The notes below the pieces were generated by a model. The model made no database searches. It had not been told where the DNA came from and was given only the letters and a program-made list of their open reading frames with translations. DNA of 64,000 nucleotides from Deinococcus sp. AB2017081 (GTDB lineage: Bacteria > Deinococcota > Deinococci > Deinococcales > Deinococcaceae): assembly GCF_034440735.1 (NCBI RefSeq), contig NZ_CP140098.1, forward strand, positions 3,577,501-3,641,500, read 5' to 3'. Positions 55,005 to 64,000 of the stretch are shown here, piece after piece. Each line of letters begins with the position of its first letter. The stretch's first letter is position 1. Position numbers and translations under genes: made by a program.

Positions 55005-56564
55005 TTATGGAGTGGGAAGCTTGACGCTGCCCAGGCTGGTGACCGGAGCAGGTGTTGACCGGTTCCCAGCGACGTCGTAACCAAGCTGTCCAGCACCGCC
55101 GCCACCCCACGCCTGCACCGTGCCGTCCGACTGGAGCGCCAGATGATGGCCGGATCCCGCGTCCACCGCAATCACGGTCTTGAGCCCACCCACCACTGCA
55201 GGCACGTGGGGAGGTGCGCCTCCGGTGCTGGCCGGCGTCCCCGCGTCTGATGGCCAGGCCAGCACCGTGCCGTCCGACGTCAACGCCAGGCTGGAGGAGG
55301 CCCCTGTCGACACGTGGACGATCCCCGACAGTCCACTGACCGGTGCCGGGGTGGCCCGCACGATGGCCGAGGGCGGTTCGCCCAGCTGACCAAAAATGTT
55401 GTTTCCCCACGCCTCGACGGTGCCGTCCGCTTTCAGCGCCAGGCTGTGACCATGGCCTGCTGCAAGCTCCACCACATCTGTCAGGTCATCTACGGCCACG
55501 GGCGTTGTCCGGGCCGTGGTGGTGCCGTCACCGAGCTGTGCGGCGCCGTTGAATCCCCACGCCCGCACAGTGCCGTCGGAGCGGAGCGCCAGCGTGTGAA
55601 CCTCACCAGTCGCGAGCGCGACCACGTTGTCCAGTCCTTTCACTGCCACAGGAGTCAGGTGATCGGTCGTGGTGCCGTCACCCAGTTGCCCGTTCTGGTT
55701 CCATCCCCATGCGCGCACAGTTCCGTCCGACACAATCGCCAGACTGGCCCAATAGCCTGCGGTGACCGAGATCACGCCAGACAGCCCACCCACGGCTACC
55801 GGAGTAGCCCGCTGATACTGATAGGTCGAGGCGTCACTCAGCTGACCTCGGCTGTTCGATCCCCACGCGAGAACAGTGCCGTCGGATCGGAGCGCCAGGC
55901 TGTGATCCTCGCCCGCCGAGACGGCCACCACACCACTGAGGCCCTTGATCGGCGCAAAGGTGCGGTCGACGTTGCTGTTGGTGCCGTCGCCGAGTTGACC
56001 GAAGGAGTTGTCACCCCACGCCTTCACAGCGTCATCGGTCATCAGAGCCAGGCTGTGAAGCCCGCCTGCCGAGAGCGTGAACCCCTGTGGGGCCAGGGCA
56101 GTGCCCCGCACAGGCTGGGCCACCAGTGCCGTGCCGGACGGTGTACACGTGGAGCCTGCCTGCACCGTGAGGAGATGGTCTCCGAGTTCCTGCACCTCCA
56201 CGCGGAACCGCCGAGGGTGGGCAGTCGTCCTGATGTCGGTGATGGCGACGGCGGCGGTGTCGCCGCACATCACGAGCGGGGTCGTCACGGCCGTTCCAGT
56301 GCTATCGGTCGCGGTAACGTCGTAATACGCCGGCAGGCTGCGCCCGCCTCTGGTGGGGAAGTTGACATAGTTCCTGAGGGCTCTGGTACCTGGATCGAAC
56401 TGCTTGACTACGCTCGTCAGCGTGTAGGTCACTGGGCGTGCCGCTGGCAGGGGCTCTGGCGTCGGCCCTGGGAGCGTACCGCAGGCCGACAGGCTCAGCA
56501 GGCAGCAGAGCATCGGGACACGACCCGTCTTTGTGGGCATCGATAAAGCTGGCAGGGTGGGCAC
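55005..56564 (-). CDS. Second RCC1-repeat lipoprotein
   Basis: A 519-residue exported protein, paralogous to the convergent gene. The signal peptide ends in LSLSAC near residue 28, then a domain shared with its neighbour (SVVKQFDPGTRALRNYVNFP, GGRSLPAYYDVTATD). From residue 170 seven RCC1 repeats follow (AWGDNSFGQLGDGT, AWGFNGAAQLGDGT); repeat six has lost its WGxNxxGQLG core (AWPSDAGTPASTGG). It presumably also forms a propeller. The GTG at 56564 is chosen because TAGACT lies 6 nt before it; ATG 56540 is an alternative. Confidence 0.87.
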   Translation of the reverse strand: MPTLPALSMPTKTGRVPMLCCLLSLSACGTLPGPTPEPLPAARPVTYTLTSVVKQFDPGTRALRNYVNFPTRGGRSLPAYYDVTATDSTGTAVTTPLVMCGDTAAVAITDIRTTAHPRRFRVEVQELGDHLLTVQAGSTCTPSGTALVAQPVRGTALAPQGFTLSAGGLHSLALMTDDAVKAWGDNSFGQLGDGTNSNVDRTFAPIKGLSGVVAVSAGEDHSLALRSDGTVLAWGSNSRGQLSDASTYQYQRATPVAVGGLSGVISVTAGYWASLAIVSDGTVRAWGWNQNGQLGDGTTTDHLTPVAVKGLDNVVALATGEVHTLALRSDGTVRAWGFNGAAQLGDGTTTARTTPVAVDDLTDVVELAAGHGHSLALKADGTVEAWGNNIFGQLGEPPSAIVRATPAPVSGLSGIVHVSTGASSSLALTSDGTVLAWPSDAGTPASTGGAPPHVPAVVGGLKTVIAVDAGSGHHLALQSDGTVQAWGGGGAGQLGYDVAGNRSTPAPVTSLGSVKLPTP

Positions 56565-56570
56565 CCGTGC

Positions 56571-56576
56571 AGTCTA
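56571..56576 (-). promoter_or_regulatory. -10 box of the second RCC1 gene
   Basis: TAGACT on the minus strand ends 6 nt before the GTG at 56564, a leaderless arrangement that decides this start. Confidence 0.55.
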
Positions 56577-56629
56577 GGAGGTTCACTGCCCTGCCGTGAC
56601 CGCAGGTGCGCGGCGGCGTGGCTCACTTC

Positions 56630-59599
56630 CTACGCAGGATCGTGCTCGGCCGTGCGGGCGCGCAGGGGTACCTGCGCCTGGACAGCATGGGAGAGCACCT
56701 GTGCCTGGAAGTCGGGTGCCGGCAGCGGTCGGGCCAGCAGGTAGCCCTGCAGGTAGTCGCTGCCGAGCGCCTCGACCACCTGAATCTGCATGTCCTGCTC
56801 CAGACCTTCGGTGGTGACATGGAGGTTCAGGGCGTGCGCGAGCAGCACCACGGCACGCACGATGTTCTCTGCCGCCCCTGGGGCCTGACCGAGGGCACGG
56901 ACGAAGGAGCGGTCGATCTTCAGGCCGTGCAGGGGCAGCCGGTGCAGGTAGCTCAGGCTGCTGTAGCCGGTACCAAAGTCGTCCAGGCTCAGGTGCACGC
57001 CCAGGGCGCTCAGGGCATTCAGCGTCTCGGCCGCGTCGGGGACGTCCAGCAGCACACTCTCGGTGATCTCCAGCGTGAGCAGCGGCGCCGGCAGGCCGCT
57101 GGCGTCCAGGGCAGCGCGCACCACGTCCGGCAGGTCCAGCTGCCAGAACTGCCGGGCGCTGAGGTTCACATTGACGCTCAAGCCGGGCCGCTGCGCCTGC
57201 CACGCGGCCGCCTGACGGCACGCCTCGCGCAGCACCCACGCGCCGATCGGGACGATCAGGCCGGTCGTCTCGGCGAGTTCGATGAACTCGCCGGGGCTCA
57301 CGAGACCGCGCACCGGGTGTCGCCAGCGCAGCAGCGCTTCGGTCGCCACGAGGTCGCGGGTGCCTGCACGGTAGACACCCTGGTAATGCAGTTCGAGTTC
57401 ATGGTTCGGGAGGGCGCGGTGCAGGTCGGCCTCCAGGCTCACGGCCTGCGGATTGAGCTGCGAGCGCGGATCGAACACCTGCAGGAGGCGGCCGGCGCGC
57501 TTGGCCCCGTACATGGCCACGTCCGCCTGACTGAGCAGCGTTTCGGGTTCCTGGCCGTGCAGGGGCGCGAGGGCCAGGCCCAGGCTGGCCGAGGCGAAGA
57601 CCGACTGCCCGGCGACCACGAACGGTTCGCGGAACACCTCGCGCAGACGCCGCGCGATGCCCGACTCGAACTGCGTCTGGTCACGGAAGGGCAGCACGAG
57701 GGTGAATTCGTCACCGCCCATGCGGGCCAGGATGTCCGTGGGGCGCAGGGCGGCGCGCAGTCGGGCCCCCACCTGGCGCAGCAGGTCGTCCCCGGCGCTG
57801 TGCCCCAGGGTGTCGTTCACCTGCTTGAAGCGGTTGAGGTCCAGCAGCCCCACCGCGACCTGTTCGCCGCTGCGGCCGGCGTCGCCCAGGGCGCGGCCCA
57901 GGTGCTCCAGGTACAGGACGCGGTTGGGCAGGCCAGTCAGGCTGTCATACAGCGCCAGGCGCTGCAGCTGCGCCCGCGCGTCCAGGCGTTCGAGCAGCGT
58001 GACGGTCAGCTCCACCACCTCGCGCAGCAGGGCCGATTCTGTGGCATCCGGCGCGCCAGGCCGGTCGCCGGTCAGGGACACGACACCGAGCACCTGTGAG
58101 CCGTCGCTGGCGGGCAGCGGCACCGTCCACAGGCTGCGCACGCCGTGCCGGGTGAGCAGGTCGTGCATCGTCGGGTACAGCGGCACGTCAGAGGCGAGCA
58201 GGTCCGGCACGATCACGTCGCGGCCTGACTGCACCGCCTGATGGATGACGCCACGTTGCAGGCCGAGATCCACGGTTCGCCCGCTCCCGGTGTAGTCCAC
58301 GCGCAGATCCTCGGGGAGGTGACCGGTGGCGGCACGCAGGTGCAGGGTCTGGCCACTGCGGATCCAGATGGTGGCCGCGTGCCCGGGCAGGCTCGACGAC
58401 AGCAGCCCGCAGACCACGTCGAGGATGTCCTCGAGGGCCCGTCCGGTCGCGGTGAATTCCAGCACGTCGCGGCGGGCGGCGTCGAGCAGCCCGCGGCGCA
58501 CCGCGTCGGTCACGTCGCGCTGCACGCTGATCCAGTGGGTGTACCACCCCGTCTCGTCGGCGACCGGCACGATGCTGAGGTTCACCCAGAAGGGCGTGCC
58601 GGACTTGGTGTAGTTCAGCAGCGTCTCGTCCACGGGCTTCCAGCGCTTCAGGTTCCGGCGGACGCGGTCGAGCGCGGGACGGTCGGACTGCGGGCCCTGC
58701 AGGAGGCGCGGGGTCTTCCCCAGGATGTCCTCCGGCGCGTAGCCGGTCATGCGGGTGAACGCCGCGTTCACGTACACCACCTTCGGGCCAGGATGCAGGG
58801 TCGGGTTCGCCTCGGCGATGACCACGGCGTCGCGCGCAGTGACGGTCACGCTCTCCAGGAGGCGCAGGCGCTCGCGCTCCAGACGCTGCCGGGTCACGTC
58901 CCGCAGCACGGCCGTCACGCCGCCCGGGCGCGGATGCACCCGCGCCTCGAACCACCGCTTCCCGTCGGTGAATTCCACCATCTGCCGCGCCGCGCCGCCC
59001 AGCACCGCCGTGACCGCCGCGTGCAGCGGCGTCAGGCACAGCCACTGCGGCATGGGATCACCCAGCGTCAGGCCAAGTTGCTCGCGTGCAGCGCCGTTCA
59101 CATACAGCAGCCCGCAGTCCGGGCCCAGCGCCAGCACCGCGTCATCCACGCTGCTGAGCACCGCCGCCATCTGCTCGCGCGATTCGGTGACGGCACGCTG
59201 CAGCCGGAACTTCTCGATGGCCCGCACCACATCCCGCCCGAGGTGCTCGGGCGTGACGCGACCTTTGGTCAGGTAATCCTGCGCGCCCGCCTGCAGCGCC
59301 TTGACGGCCAGGTTCTCGTCGCCCAGGCCCGTCACGAAGATCACCGCGCATGTCCCGGGGAACGCGGCCAGGAATTCCAGGCCGGTCATGTCCGGCAGGT
59401 TGTAGTCCAGCAACACGCAGTCCGGCGGTTCGACCTGCAGCTGCGACAGTCCATCTTCGCCCAGTGGAGCGACCCGGACGACCACACGCCCCGGCCACGC
59501 CTGACGCAGCATCCGCGCGTGGATCTCGGCGTCCTCTGGACTGTCGTCCACGATCAGGACGTTCAGGTCGCCCATCGGCGCGCGCTCCGAGTGGTTCAT
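56630..59599 (-). CDS. Receiver-PAS-PAS-GAF-GGDEF-EAL cyclic-di-GMP protein
   Basis: A 989-residue signalling protein. Order: receiver (residues 10-130, [13 protein letters not shown], phospho-Asp in [12 protein letters not shown]), two PAS-like domains (about 145-285, 290-410), GAF (420-560), GGDEF (570-725) and EAL (730-980). GGDEF is intact (RMGGDEF near 628), with the inhibitory RxxD five residues before. The EAL side keeps [37 protein letters not shown] and [10 protein letters not shown], so both synthesis and hydrolysis of c-di-GMP are plausible. It has no membrane segment. A GATACT box 6 nt before the ATG supports 59599; ATG 59575 is an alternative. Confidence 0.92.
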   Translation of the reverse strand: MNHSERAPMGDLNVLIVDDSPEDAEIHARMLRQAWPGRVVVRVAPLGEDGLSQLQVEPPDCVLLDYNLPDMTGLEFLAAFPGTCAVIFVTGLGDENLAVKALQAGAQDYLTKGRVTPEHLGRDVVRAIEKFRLQRAVTESREQMAAVLSSVDDAVLALGPDCGLLYVNGAAREQLGLTLGDPMPQWLCLTPLHAAVTAVLGGAARQMVEFTDGKRWFEARVHPRPGGVTAVLRDVTRQRLERERLRLLESVTVTARDAVVIAEANPTLHPGPKVVYVNAAFTRMTGYAPEDILGKTPRLLQGPQSDRPALDRVRRNLKRWKPVDETLLNYTKSGTPFWVNLSIVPVADETGWYTHWISVQRDVTDAVRRGLLDAARRDVLEFTATGRALEDILDVVCGLLSSSLPGHAATIWIRSGQTLHLRAATGHLPEDLRVDYTGSGRTVDLGLQRGVIHQAVQSGRDVIVPDLLASDVPLYPTMHDLLTRHGVRSLWTVPLPASDGSQVLGVVSLTGDRPGAPDATESALLREVVELTVTLLERLDARAQLQRLALYDSLTGLPNRVLYLEHLGRALGDAGRSGEQVAVGLLDLNRFKQVNDTLGHSAGDDLLRQVGARLRAALRPTDILARMGGDEFTLVLPFRDQTQFESGIARRLREVFREPFVVAGQSVFASASLGLALAPLHGQEPETLLSQADVAMYGAKRAGRLLQVFDPRSQLNPQAVSLEADLHRALPNHELELHYQGVYRAGTRDLVATEALLRWRHPVRGLVSPGEFIELAETTGLIVPIGAWVLREACRQAAAWQAQRPGLSVNVNLSARQFWQLDLPDVVRAALDASGLPAPLLTLEITESVLLDVPDAAETLNALSALGVHLSLDDFGTGYSSLSYLHRLPLHGLKIDRSFVRALGQAPGAAENIVRAVVLLAHALNLHVTTEGLEQDMQIQVVEALGSDYLQGYLLARPLPAPDFQAQVLSHAVQAQVPLRARTAEHDPA

Positions 59600-59825
59600 A
59601 CCGCCAGTATCTGTGCGCGTCTGTGACTGGAGCATGACAACGGTGCCGGATGAGTAACAGATGCTCACCCCACGGTCAGTCGTCCGACCCCACGCGCCGG
59701 TTCGCGTCCCGCAGGGCGAGTCAGAACAACACCCCACCCTGATGTGGGGGGGTGGAGTGGAGGCCCGGGCGGTGCCGGTCGGGTGCCGGCATTCCTCGGA
59801 TCGCCGGCCGGAACCGACCCGGCCG

Positions 59826-60689
59826 CTACTTGTCCTCGCTCAGGGCAAAGCCCCGGCTGAACTGTTCCTGGAGGGCCGTGAAGACCAGCAGAGGCGGCAG
59901 CATGGTGATGATCGCGCCGGCCATCACGCCGCCCCAGTCCGTCTGACCGCCCACGTCGATCAGCTTGCGCAGGCCCACCTGCACGACCTGCTTGTCGTCC
60001 TGCTGCATGATCACCAGCGGCCAGATGTACTGATCCCAGCCGTACACGAACTGGATGACCGCCAGCGCTCCGATGGTGTTCCAGCTCATGGGGATCAGCA
60101 CGTGGGTCAGGTAGCGCAGCGGGCCGCAGCCGTCGATCCGGGCGGCGTCGGCCAGGGACGTGGGGATGTTCAGGAAGTGCTGGCGGAACAGGAAGGTGCC
60201 GGTGGCCGAGGCCAGGAACGGCACGATGATCGCCGCGAAGGTGTTGGCCCACTTCAGGTCGCGGCTGACCAGATCGAACAGGGCGACGATCAGCACCTCG
60301 GTGGGCAGCATCAGCGAGAGCAGCACCAGCGTGAAGGCCACGCTCTTGAGGGGAAAGCGGAAGTACACGAAGGCCAGCGCGGCCATCAGCGCCAGGATGG
60401 TCTTGCCGGTCGTGACCGCCAGCGCGACCACCAGACTGTTGAACATGTAGCGGCCCAGGTTCGCGCTCGTCCAGACGTTGCCCAGGTTCTCGAAGAACGA
60501 TGTGCCGGGCACCATGCTGGGGCTGATCACCACGCTGGATTCCTGCGTGGACTTGATCAGCGCGAAGATCAGCGGCGCACTGATGATCAGCACCGCGAGG
60601 ATCAGCGCGAGGTGGGTCGTCCAGCTGCGGTGCCGGCGGGACGTCCCGGCGGCCGGGGACACGACCGTCTCCAGACCTCTAACTGCCAT
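59826..60689 (-). CDS. ugpE: ABC sugar/glycerol-phosphate transporter permease (UgpE-like)
   Basis: A 287-residue MalG/UgpE-class permease with six membrane helices. The loop contacting the ATPase is [20 protein letters not shown] near residue 190 (EAA motif). The final residues [15 protein letters not shown] are typical of the class. It pairs with the upstream permease gene, 5 bp away. No ATPase gene is present in this operon, so a shared ATPase elsewhere is expected. Confidence 0.9.
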   Translation of the reverse strand: MAVRGLETVVSPAAGTSRRHRSWTTHLALILAVLIISAPLIFALIKSTQESSVVISPSMVPGTSFFENLGNVWTSANLGRYMFNSLVVALAVTTGKTILALMAALAFVYFRFPLKSVAFTLVLLSLMLPTEVLIVALFDLVSRDLKWANTFAAIIVPFLASATGTFLFRQHFLNIPTSLADAARIDGCGPLRYLTHVLIPMSWNTIGALAVIQFVYGWDQYIWPLVIMQQDDKQVVQVGLRKLIDVGGQTDWGGVMAGAIITMLPPLLVFTALQEQFSRGFALSEDK

Positions 60690-60694
60690 GATGC

Positions 60695-61636
60695 CTACCC
60701 CCCATAGTGCACCCGCCGCTCGCCCACGCGGAACTGCATCCACGTGATGAAGGCCACCAGTGCCAGCATCAGCGCGGCCTGCGCCGCCGCCACGCCGGTC
60801 TTGAAGTTCACGAAGCCGTCCTGGTACAGCTGGTACACCAGAAAGGTCGTGATGCCCGCGTTCTGGAAGTACGGCCCGCCCCGCGTCAGGATGTCCGTCA
60901 GGGCGAAGGAATCGAACAGCGCCGCGATGATGTTCGTGAACACCAGAAAGAAGGTGATGGGCGTGAGCAGCGGAAACGCCACGCGCCAGAACACCTGCGA
61001 CGGCGAGGCCCCGTCGATCTCGGCGGCCTGCATGACGTCGCCCGGCAGGTTCTGGATGGTCGCCAGATAGAACACGATGTTGTACGCCAGCCCCTTCCAG
61101 ATGGCCGCCAGCGTGACCAGCCCGAAGGCCAGGATGGGGTCGTCCAGCCAGCGGGGCTTGACCTCGCCGGCCGTCAGGCTGCCCAGGATCTGGTTCACGA
61201 CGCCGATCTCGGGGTTGAACATGAACAGCCACAGCGTCCCGGCGATCGCCGGGCTCAGGGCATACGGATAGATCAGGAGTAGCCGGTACGCCTTGGCCCC
61301 GCGCACCTTGCGGCTGGCGAGCCACGCCAGGGACAGCGAGCACAGCAGCCCCAGGCTCACGGTCAGCACTGTGAACACCAGGGTCTGGAGGGCCACCTGG
61401 CGGTACGCCGGGCTCAGGAGCAGTTCGGTGACGTTCTGCACGCCCACGAAGCGCTCGGTGCCCAGGATGATGTTCGCCTGGAACGCCGCGAGCCGCAGGG
61501 TACGCAGCGCCGGCAGGTAGATGAATACCGCCAGGATCAGCAGGGTGGGGATCAGGAACAGCCAGGGCGTCACCGAGCCCCGAAAGACGGCCGTGTCCTC
61601 GGCGGCGGGCGCGGTGGTCTGCGCGGGTTTCAGCAC
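60695..61636 (-). CDS. ugpA: ABC sugar/glycerol-phosphate transporter permease (UgpA-like)
   Basis: A 313-residue MalF/UgpA-class permease with six membrane helices. The EAA loop is VMQAAEIDGASPSQVFWRVA near residue 205; the preceding RLLLIYPYALSPAIAGTLWL is also typical. The GTG at 61636 has AAGGAGG 6 nt upstream. It is separated from the binding-protein gene by 155 bp containing a hairpin. Confidence 0.9.
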   Translation of the reverse strand: MLKPAQTTAPAAEDTAVFRGSVTPWLFLIPTLLILAVFIYLPALRTLRLAAFQANIILGTERFVGVQNVTELLLSPAYRQVALQTLVFTVLTVSLGLLCSLSLAWLASRKVRGAKAYRLLLIYPYALSPAIAGTLWLFMFNPEIGVVNQILGSLTAGEVKPRWLDDPILAFGLVTLAAIWKGLAYNIVFYLATIQNLPGDVMQAAEIDGASPSQVFWRVAFPLLTPITFFLVFTNIIAALFDSFALTDILTRGGPYFQNAGITTFLVYQLYQDGFVNFKTGVAAAQAALMLALVAFITWMQFRVGERRVHYGG

Positions 61637-61743
61637 GGACACCTCCTTGAGGTGGAGCACCGGAAGAGCACGGATGTGATCTGGCGGCAGTGAAGCAGGC
61701 GTGAGGAGCTCGGGGTGGGGTGACCGTACTGTGCCACAACATG

Positions 61744-61775
61744 GCCGCCTGCGCCCCGCTTCGGGCACAGGCGGC
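61744..61775 (-). terminator. Hairpin between the binding-protein and permease genes
   Basis: GCCGCCTG and GCCC pair with CAGGCGGC and GGGC around a 6-nt loop, with one mismatch. It lies 17 bp after the ugpB stop. Such stems usually make binding protein more abundant than permease by terminating or protecting the message. Confidence 0.65.
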
Positions 61776-61791
61776 GCGGGGGCTCAGGCCT

Positions 61792-63075
61792 TCACCTGAA
61801 GTTCGAGTTGTACTCGTTCAGGGCCGCGTCGGCACGGGTCTTCGTCTCGGTCAGGGCGGCGTCCACCGGGGTGCCGCCCAGCACCTTCTGGATGCCCTGC
61901 TCGATGATCTGCCGGGTCTGGATGGCCGCGCCGTTCAGGCCACCCGCCGTGGCCGGGCTGGCCACCGTCTGCGTGAGCTGGTTGAACGACACCAGCTGCA
62001 GCGGCGTCTGCGTGAACCAGCCCTGCTGCCGCAGCAGGTTGATGCTGCTCTGGCGTACCGGGTAGTAGCCGGTCAGTTTGTGCCACTCGGCCATGTTCTT
62101 GGTGTTCGTCATGTACAGCGCGAAGTCCAGGGCGCCCTCGGCCTGGGGCTTGCTGATCGCCTTGGGAATCCACAGGGACGCGCCGCCGATGACCACGCCG
62201 TTGCGCTTGGTGCCGGACGCGATGGGCAGCACGCCCACGCCCACCTGGAACCCCGCCTTCTTGGCGGCGTCGTTGATGTTGCCGATGTCGGCGGTGGACG
62301 TGATGTGGAACACGACCTTCTGGTTCGTGAAGATGGCGTCACTGCCGTCCCAGTCCTCCAGCTTGCCGGTGTAGGTGTAGTACTTGCTGTCCTGGAGCGT
62401 CTTGAAGAAGGTGAAGATGTTCTTCGCGGCGGCCGAGTCGAGGTTGGTGGCGGTCGCGCGGCCCGAGCGGCCGTTGCCGTTGTTCAGCAGCGTGGCCCCC
62501 TGCTGCGCCATCCACTGTTCGACGAACCAGCCGTTCAGGCTCATGCCGAAGCACGTGACGCCCAGGTTGGCGGCCTGGATCTTCTTGCACGCGGCCAGCA
62601 GGCCGGCGTAGGTGGTGGGCGGCGCCTTGGGATCGAGACCCGCCTTCGTCATCAGGTTGCGGTTGTAGTACAGCACCGGGCTCGACGAGTTGAACGGCAG
62701 CGAGTTCACCTTGCCGCCAATCGTGTAGTAATTGATGACCGGCTTGATGTAGTCGCTGAAGTCGACGTTCTTGACCGAGCTGACGGGCTGGAAGGCCCCG
62801 CTGTCCAGGGCGAGCTGGCTGCCCACCTCGAAGATCTGCACCAGGGCCGGCGGCTTGTTCTGCCGGGCGGCCAGGATGGTGGCCTGCAGGCTGTCGTTGT
62901 AACTGCCCTTGTACGCAGGCACGACCTTCACGCCGGGGTTGGCCTTGTTGAATTCGTCGGCGCGGGCCTGGATCCACCCGGCGCGTTTGGCGTCCCCGAA
63001 GGAATGCCAGAACTCCACCGTGGTCTGCGCGGAAGCGGTGCCCATCGTGGCCAGCGTCAGCAGTATTGTTTTCAT
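61792..63075 (-). CDS. ugpB: Extracellular solute-binding protein (UgpB-like)
   Basis: A 427-residue periplasmic binding protein with a signal peptide (residues 1-16, ending TASAQ). It opens TTVEFWHSFGDAKRAGW, as in glycerol-3-phosphate and sugar-binding UgpB/MalE types, and NSLPFNSSSPVLYYNRNLM near residue 125 is a binding-site region. A glycerophosphodiesterase gene just upstream supports glycerol-3-phosphate or glycerophosphodiesters as ligand. The -35/-10 before it predicts leaderless expression. Confidence 0.9.
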   Translation of the reverse strand: MKTILLTLATMGTASAQTTVEFWHSFGDAKRAGWIQARADEFNKANPGVKVVPAYKGSYNDSLQATILAARQNKPPALVQIFEVGSQLALDSGAFQPVSSVKNVDFSDYIKPVINYYTIGGKVNSLPFNSSSPVLYYNRNLMTKAGLDPKAPPTTYAGLLAACKKIQAANLGVTCFGMSLNGWFVEQWMAQQGATLLNNGNGRSGRATATNLDSAAAKNIFTFFKTLQDSKYYTYTGKLEDWDGSDAIFTNQKVVFHITSTADIGNINDAAKKAGFQVGVGVLPIASGTKRNGVVIGGASLWIPKAISKPQAEGALDFALYMTNTKNMAEWHKLTGYYPVRQSSINLLRQQGWFTQTPLQLVSFNQLTQTVASPATAGGLNGAAIQTRQIIEQGIQKVLGGTPVDAALTETKTRADAALNEYNSNFR

Positions 63076-63081
63076 GGGATT

Positions 63082-63113
63082 AAAGTAGGCACCCCCGGTC
63101 AGGGGCTTGTCAA
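63082..63113 (-). promoter_or_regulatory. Promoter of the ugp operon
   Basis: On the minus strand a consensus TTGACA (63113-63108) and TACTTT (63087-63082) are separated by 20 nt, longer than usual. The ATG follows 6 nt after the -10. An imperfect CCCCTGACCGGGG repeat lies in the spacer. Confidence 0.5.
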
Positions 63114-63161
63114 GCGGCTACGCGGGCGTTTTGTCGCCGCGACCCACCTGCCATGACCACG

Positions 63162-63839
63162 TCAGCGGGCGGTCAGCAGCACCTGGGGCAGGTCACCGAT
63201 CAGGGCGTCCACACCCAGCCGGGTCAGGCGCTCCACGTCCACGACCTCGTTCACGGTCCACGTGTTCACACGCCAGCCTGCGCGCCGTGCCCGCTCCATC
63301 AGGGACGGGCCGATCAGGGTGTGGTGCGGGTGCAGGGCCGCGCTGCCCGTGACGCGCATGGCGAGCGGCACGGCGTCCAGCGGCCCCAGCCGGTACGTGC
63401 GGTGGATCAGCAGGCCCCGCTCGATCTCTGGCGCGGCCTGCCGGGCGGCCACGAGCAGCAGCGGATTGAAGGAACTCACGATCACCCGCCGGCTCAGACC
63501 GTGGGCCCGGACGGCGTCCAGCGACCGCGGCACCCGGTCGTCCGGACGTGCGGACTCGTACTTGAGTTCCACATTGACGTACGCCCCCGTGTCGGCGGCC
63601 CATGCCAGCGCCTGATCCAGGGTGGGCACGTCGGGTGGCAACTCGTCCAGGGTCAGGAAGGGCAGCAGCCGGCCGTCCGTCAGGGTGTCGTCATGGTGGA
63701 TGGCCAGCGTGCCGTCGGACAGGCGCCGCACGTCCAGCTCGACGCCGTCCAGTCCGGCGTCCAGGGCCGCCTGAAAGCCCGCCAGGGTGTTCTCGCGGTG
63801 CAGGCGGGGCGTGCCACGGTGACCGAGCAGCAGCGTCAT
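63162..63839 (-). CDS. Glycerophosphodiester phosphodiesterase
   Basis: A 225-residue GDPD of the small cytoplasmic UgpQ type; it releases glycerol-3-phosphate from glycerophosphodiesters. The catalytic core is LLLGHRGTPRLHRENTLAGF (HRG...EN), with VELDVRRLSDGTLAIHHDDT next, and the second-half YVNVELKYE and VNTWTVNE segments. It lies just upstream of the ugp transporter genes, on the same strand, so uptake and breakdown are linked. TACCCT 6 nt before the ATG indicates leaderless expression. Confidence 0.93.
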   Translation of the reverse strand: MTLLLGHRGTPRLHRENTLAGFQAALDAGLDGVELDVRRLSDGTLAIHHDDTLTDGRLLPFLTLDELPPDVPTLDQALAWAADTGAYVNVELKYESARPDDRVPRSLDAVRAHGLSRRVIVSSFNPLLLVAARQAAPEIERGLLIHRTYRLGPLDAVPLAMRVTGSAALHPHHTLIGPSLMERARRAGWRVNTWTVNEVVDVERLTRLGVDALIGDLPQVLLTAR

Positions 63840-63845
63840 GCCCCC

Positions 63846-63851
63846 AGGGTA
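63846..63851 (-). promoter_or_regulatory. -10 box of the phosphodiesterase gene
   Basis: TACCCT on the minus strand ends 6 nt before the ATG at 63839. Confidence 0.45.
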
Positions 63852-63856
63852 GCCGC

Positions 63857-63887
63857 TTGACCCGTCCCCTGGGGCAGGCTCCATGCT
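63857..63887 (+). promoter_or_regulatory. MerR-type promoter with long spacer
   Basis: TTGACC (63857-63862) and CATGCT (63882-63887) lie 19 nt apart with GTCCCCTGGGGC between them, the over-long spacer typical of promoters activated by MerR proteins. Confidence 0.4.
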
Positions 63888-63911
63888 GGACACACCTCCG
63901 GAGGCCCGCCC

Positions 63912-64000
63912 ATGACCCCACCCACCATCCCCCTGATGACGATCGGCGCGTTCGCGCAGGCCACCCGCCTGAGCGTCAAGGCCCTGCGCCTGTACGACGA
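63912..64000 (+). CDS. MerR-family regulator, partial
   Basis: Only the first 29 codons are in the window: MTPPTIPLMTIGAFAQATRL then SVKALRLYDE. This is the N-terminal helix-turn-helix of a MerR regulator. CGGAGG lies 7 nt upstream of the ATG. The rest is beyond the right edge, so the effector type is unknown. Confidence 0.85.
   Translation, partial: MTPPTIPLMTIGAFAQATRLSVKALRLYD

Overview
This window is high-GC chromosomal DNA that looks like Deinococcus. Supporting signs are the rpmH-rnpA-yidD-yidC cluster, an OmpR-type regulator resembling the radioresistance regulator DrRRA, frequent GTG starts, and many genes with a TANNNT box 6-7 nt before the start codon, the leaderless-promoter signature described in Deinococcus. 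The assignment rests on gene content and sequence style; no database was searched. No phage, transposase or CRISPR array is visible. The only mobile-looking elements are copies of a short dispersed palindromic repeat.

Layout. Bases 1-724 hold no convincing gene but contain a 28-bp perfect palindrome. Next are a small lipoprotein (725-1123), a 2-oxoacid dehydrogenase E1 alpha/beta pair (1371-3532), a C39-like peptidase with TPRs, an orphan protein, and on the minus strand rpmH-rnpA-yidD-yidC (8114-5569). A minus-strand catabolic block (8721-19134) holds succinate-semialdehyde dehydrogenase, an amidohydrolase, a GNAT acetyltransferase, two class III (GABA-type) aminotransferases, ethanolamine ammonia-lyase (eutB, eutC) and a PucR-type regulator. 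An APC permease diverges from it. Purine catabolism follows: uraD-uricase-uraH on the minus strand, then on the plus strand, after a lipoprotein, glycerate 2-kinase, a fasciclin protein and a VanW-family protein, a tight run of malate synthase, IclR regulator, malate synthase paralog, allantoate amidohydrolase, allantoinase, ureidoglycine aminohydrolase and malic enzyme (27187-36206). Together these can take urate to allantoin, ureidoglycolate and glyoxylate, then malate and pyruvate, releasing ammonia. Xanthine dehydrogenase and a ureidoglycolate-cleaving enzyme are not in the window.

From 36207 onward the genes are mixed: a META-domain gene broken by an in-frame TAG, a carboxylesterase, a YhgE/Pip-type membrane protein divergent from a TetR regulator, coaBC, an HxlR regulator divergent from a VOC protein, argR, a histidine kinase, a TetR-SDR pair, a response regulator, a nucleotidyl cyclase, a UbiA-family prenyltransferase, three tRNAs (Pro, Gly, Arg), two convergent RCC1-repeat lipoproteins, a receiver-PAS-GAF-GGDEF-EAL protein, an ABC importer (ugpB, ugpA, ugpE order) followed by a glycerophosphodiesterase, and the start of a MerR regulator cut by the window end.

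The strongest unusual signals are a 99-bp copy of the dispersed repeat sitting in frame inside the malate synthase paralog, the nonsense-interrupted META gene, an unusual active-site motif in CoaBC, a lipobox at the N-terminus of a long-form YidC, and several clear operators next to divergent regulators.
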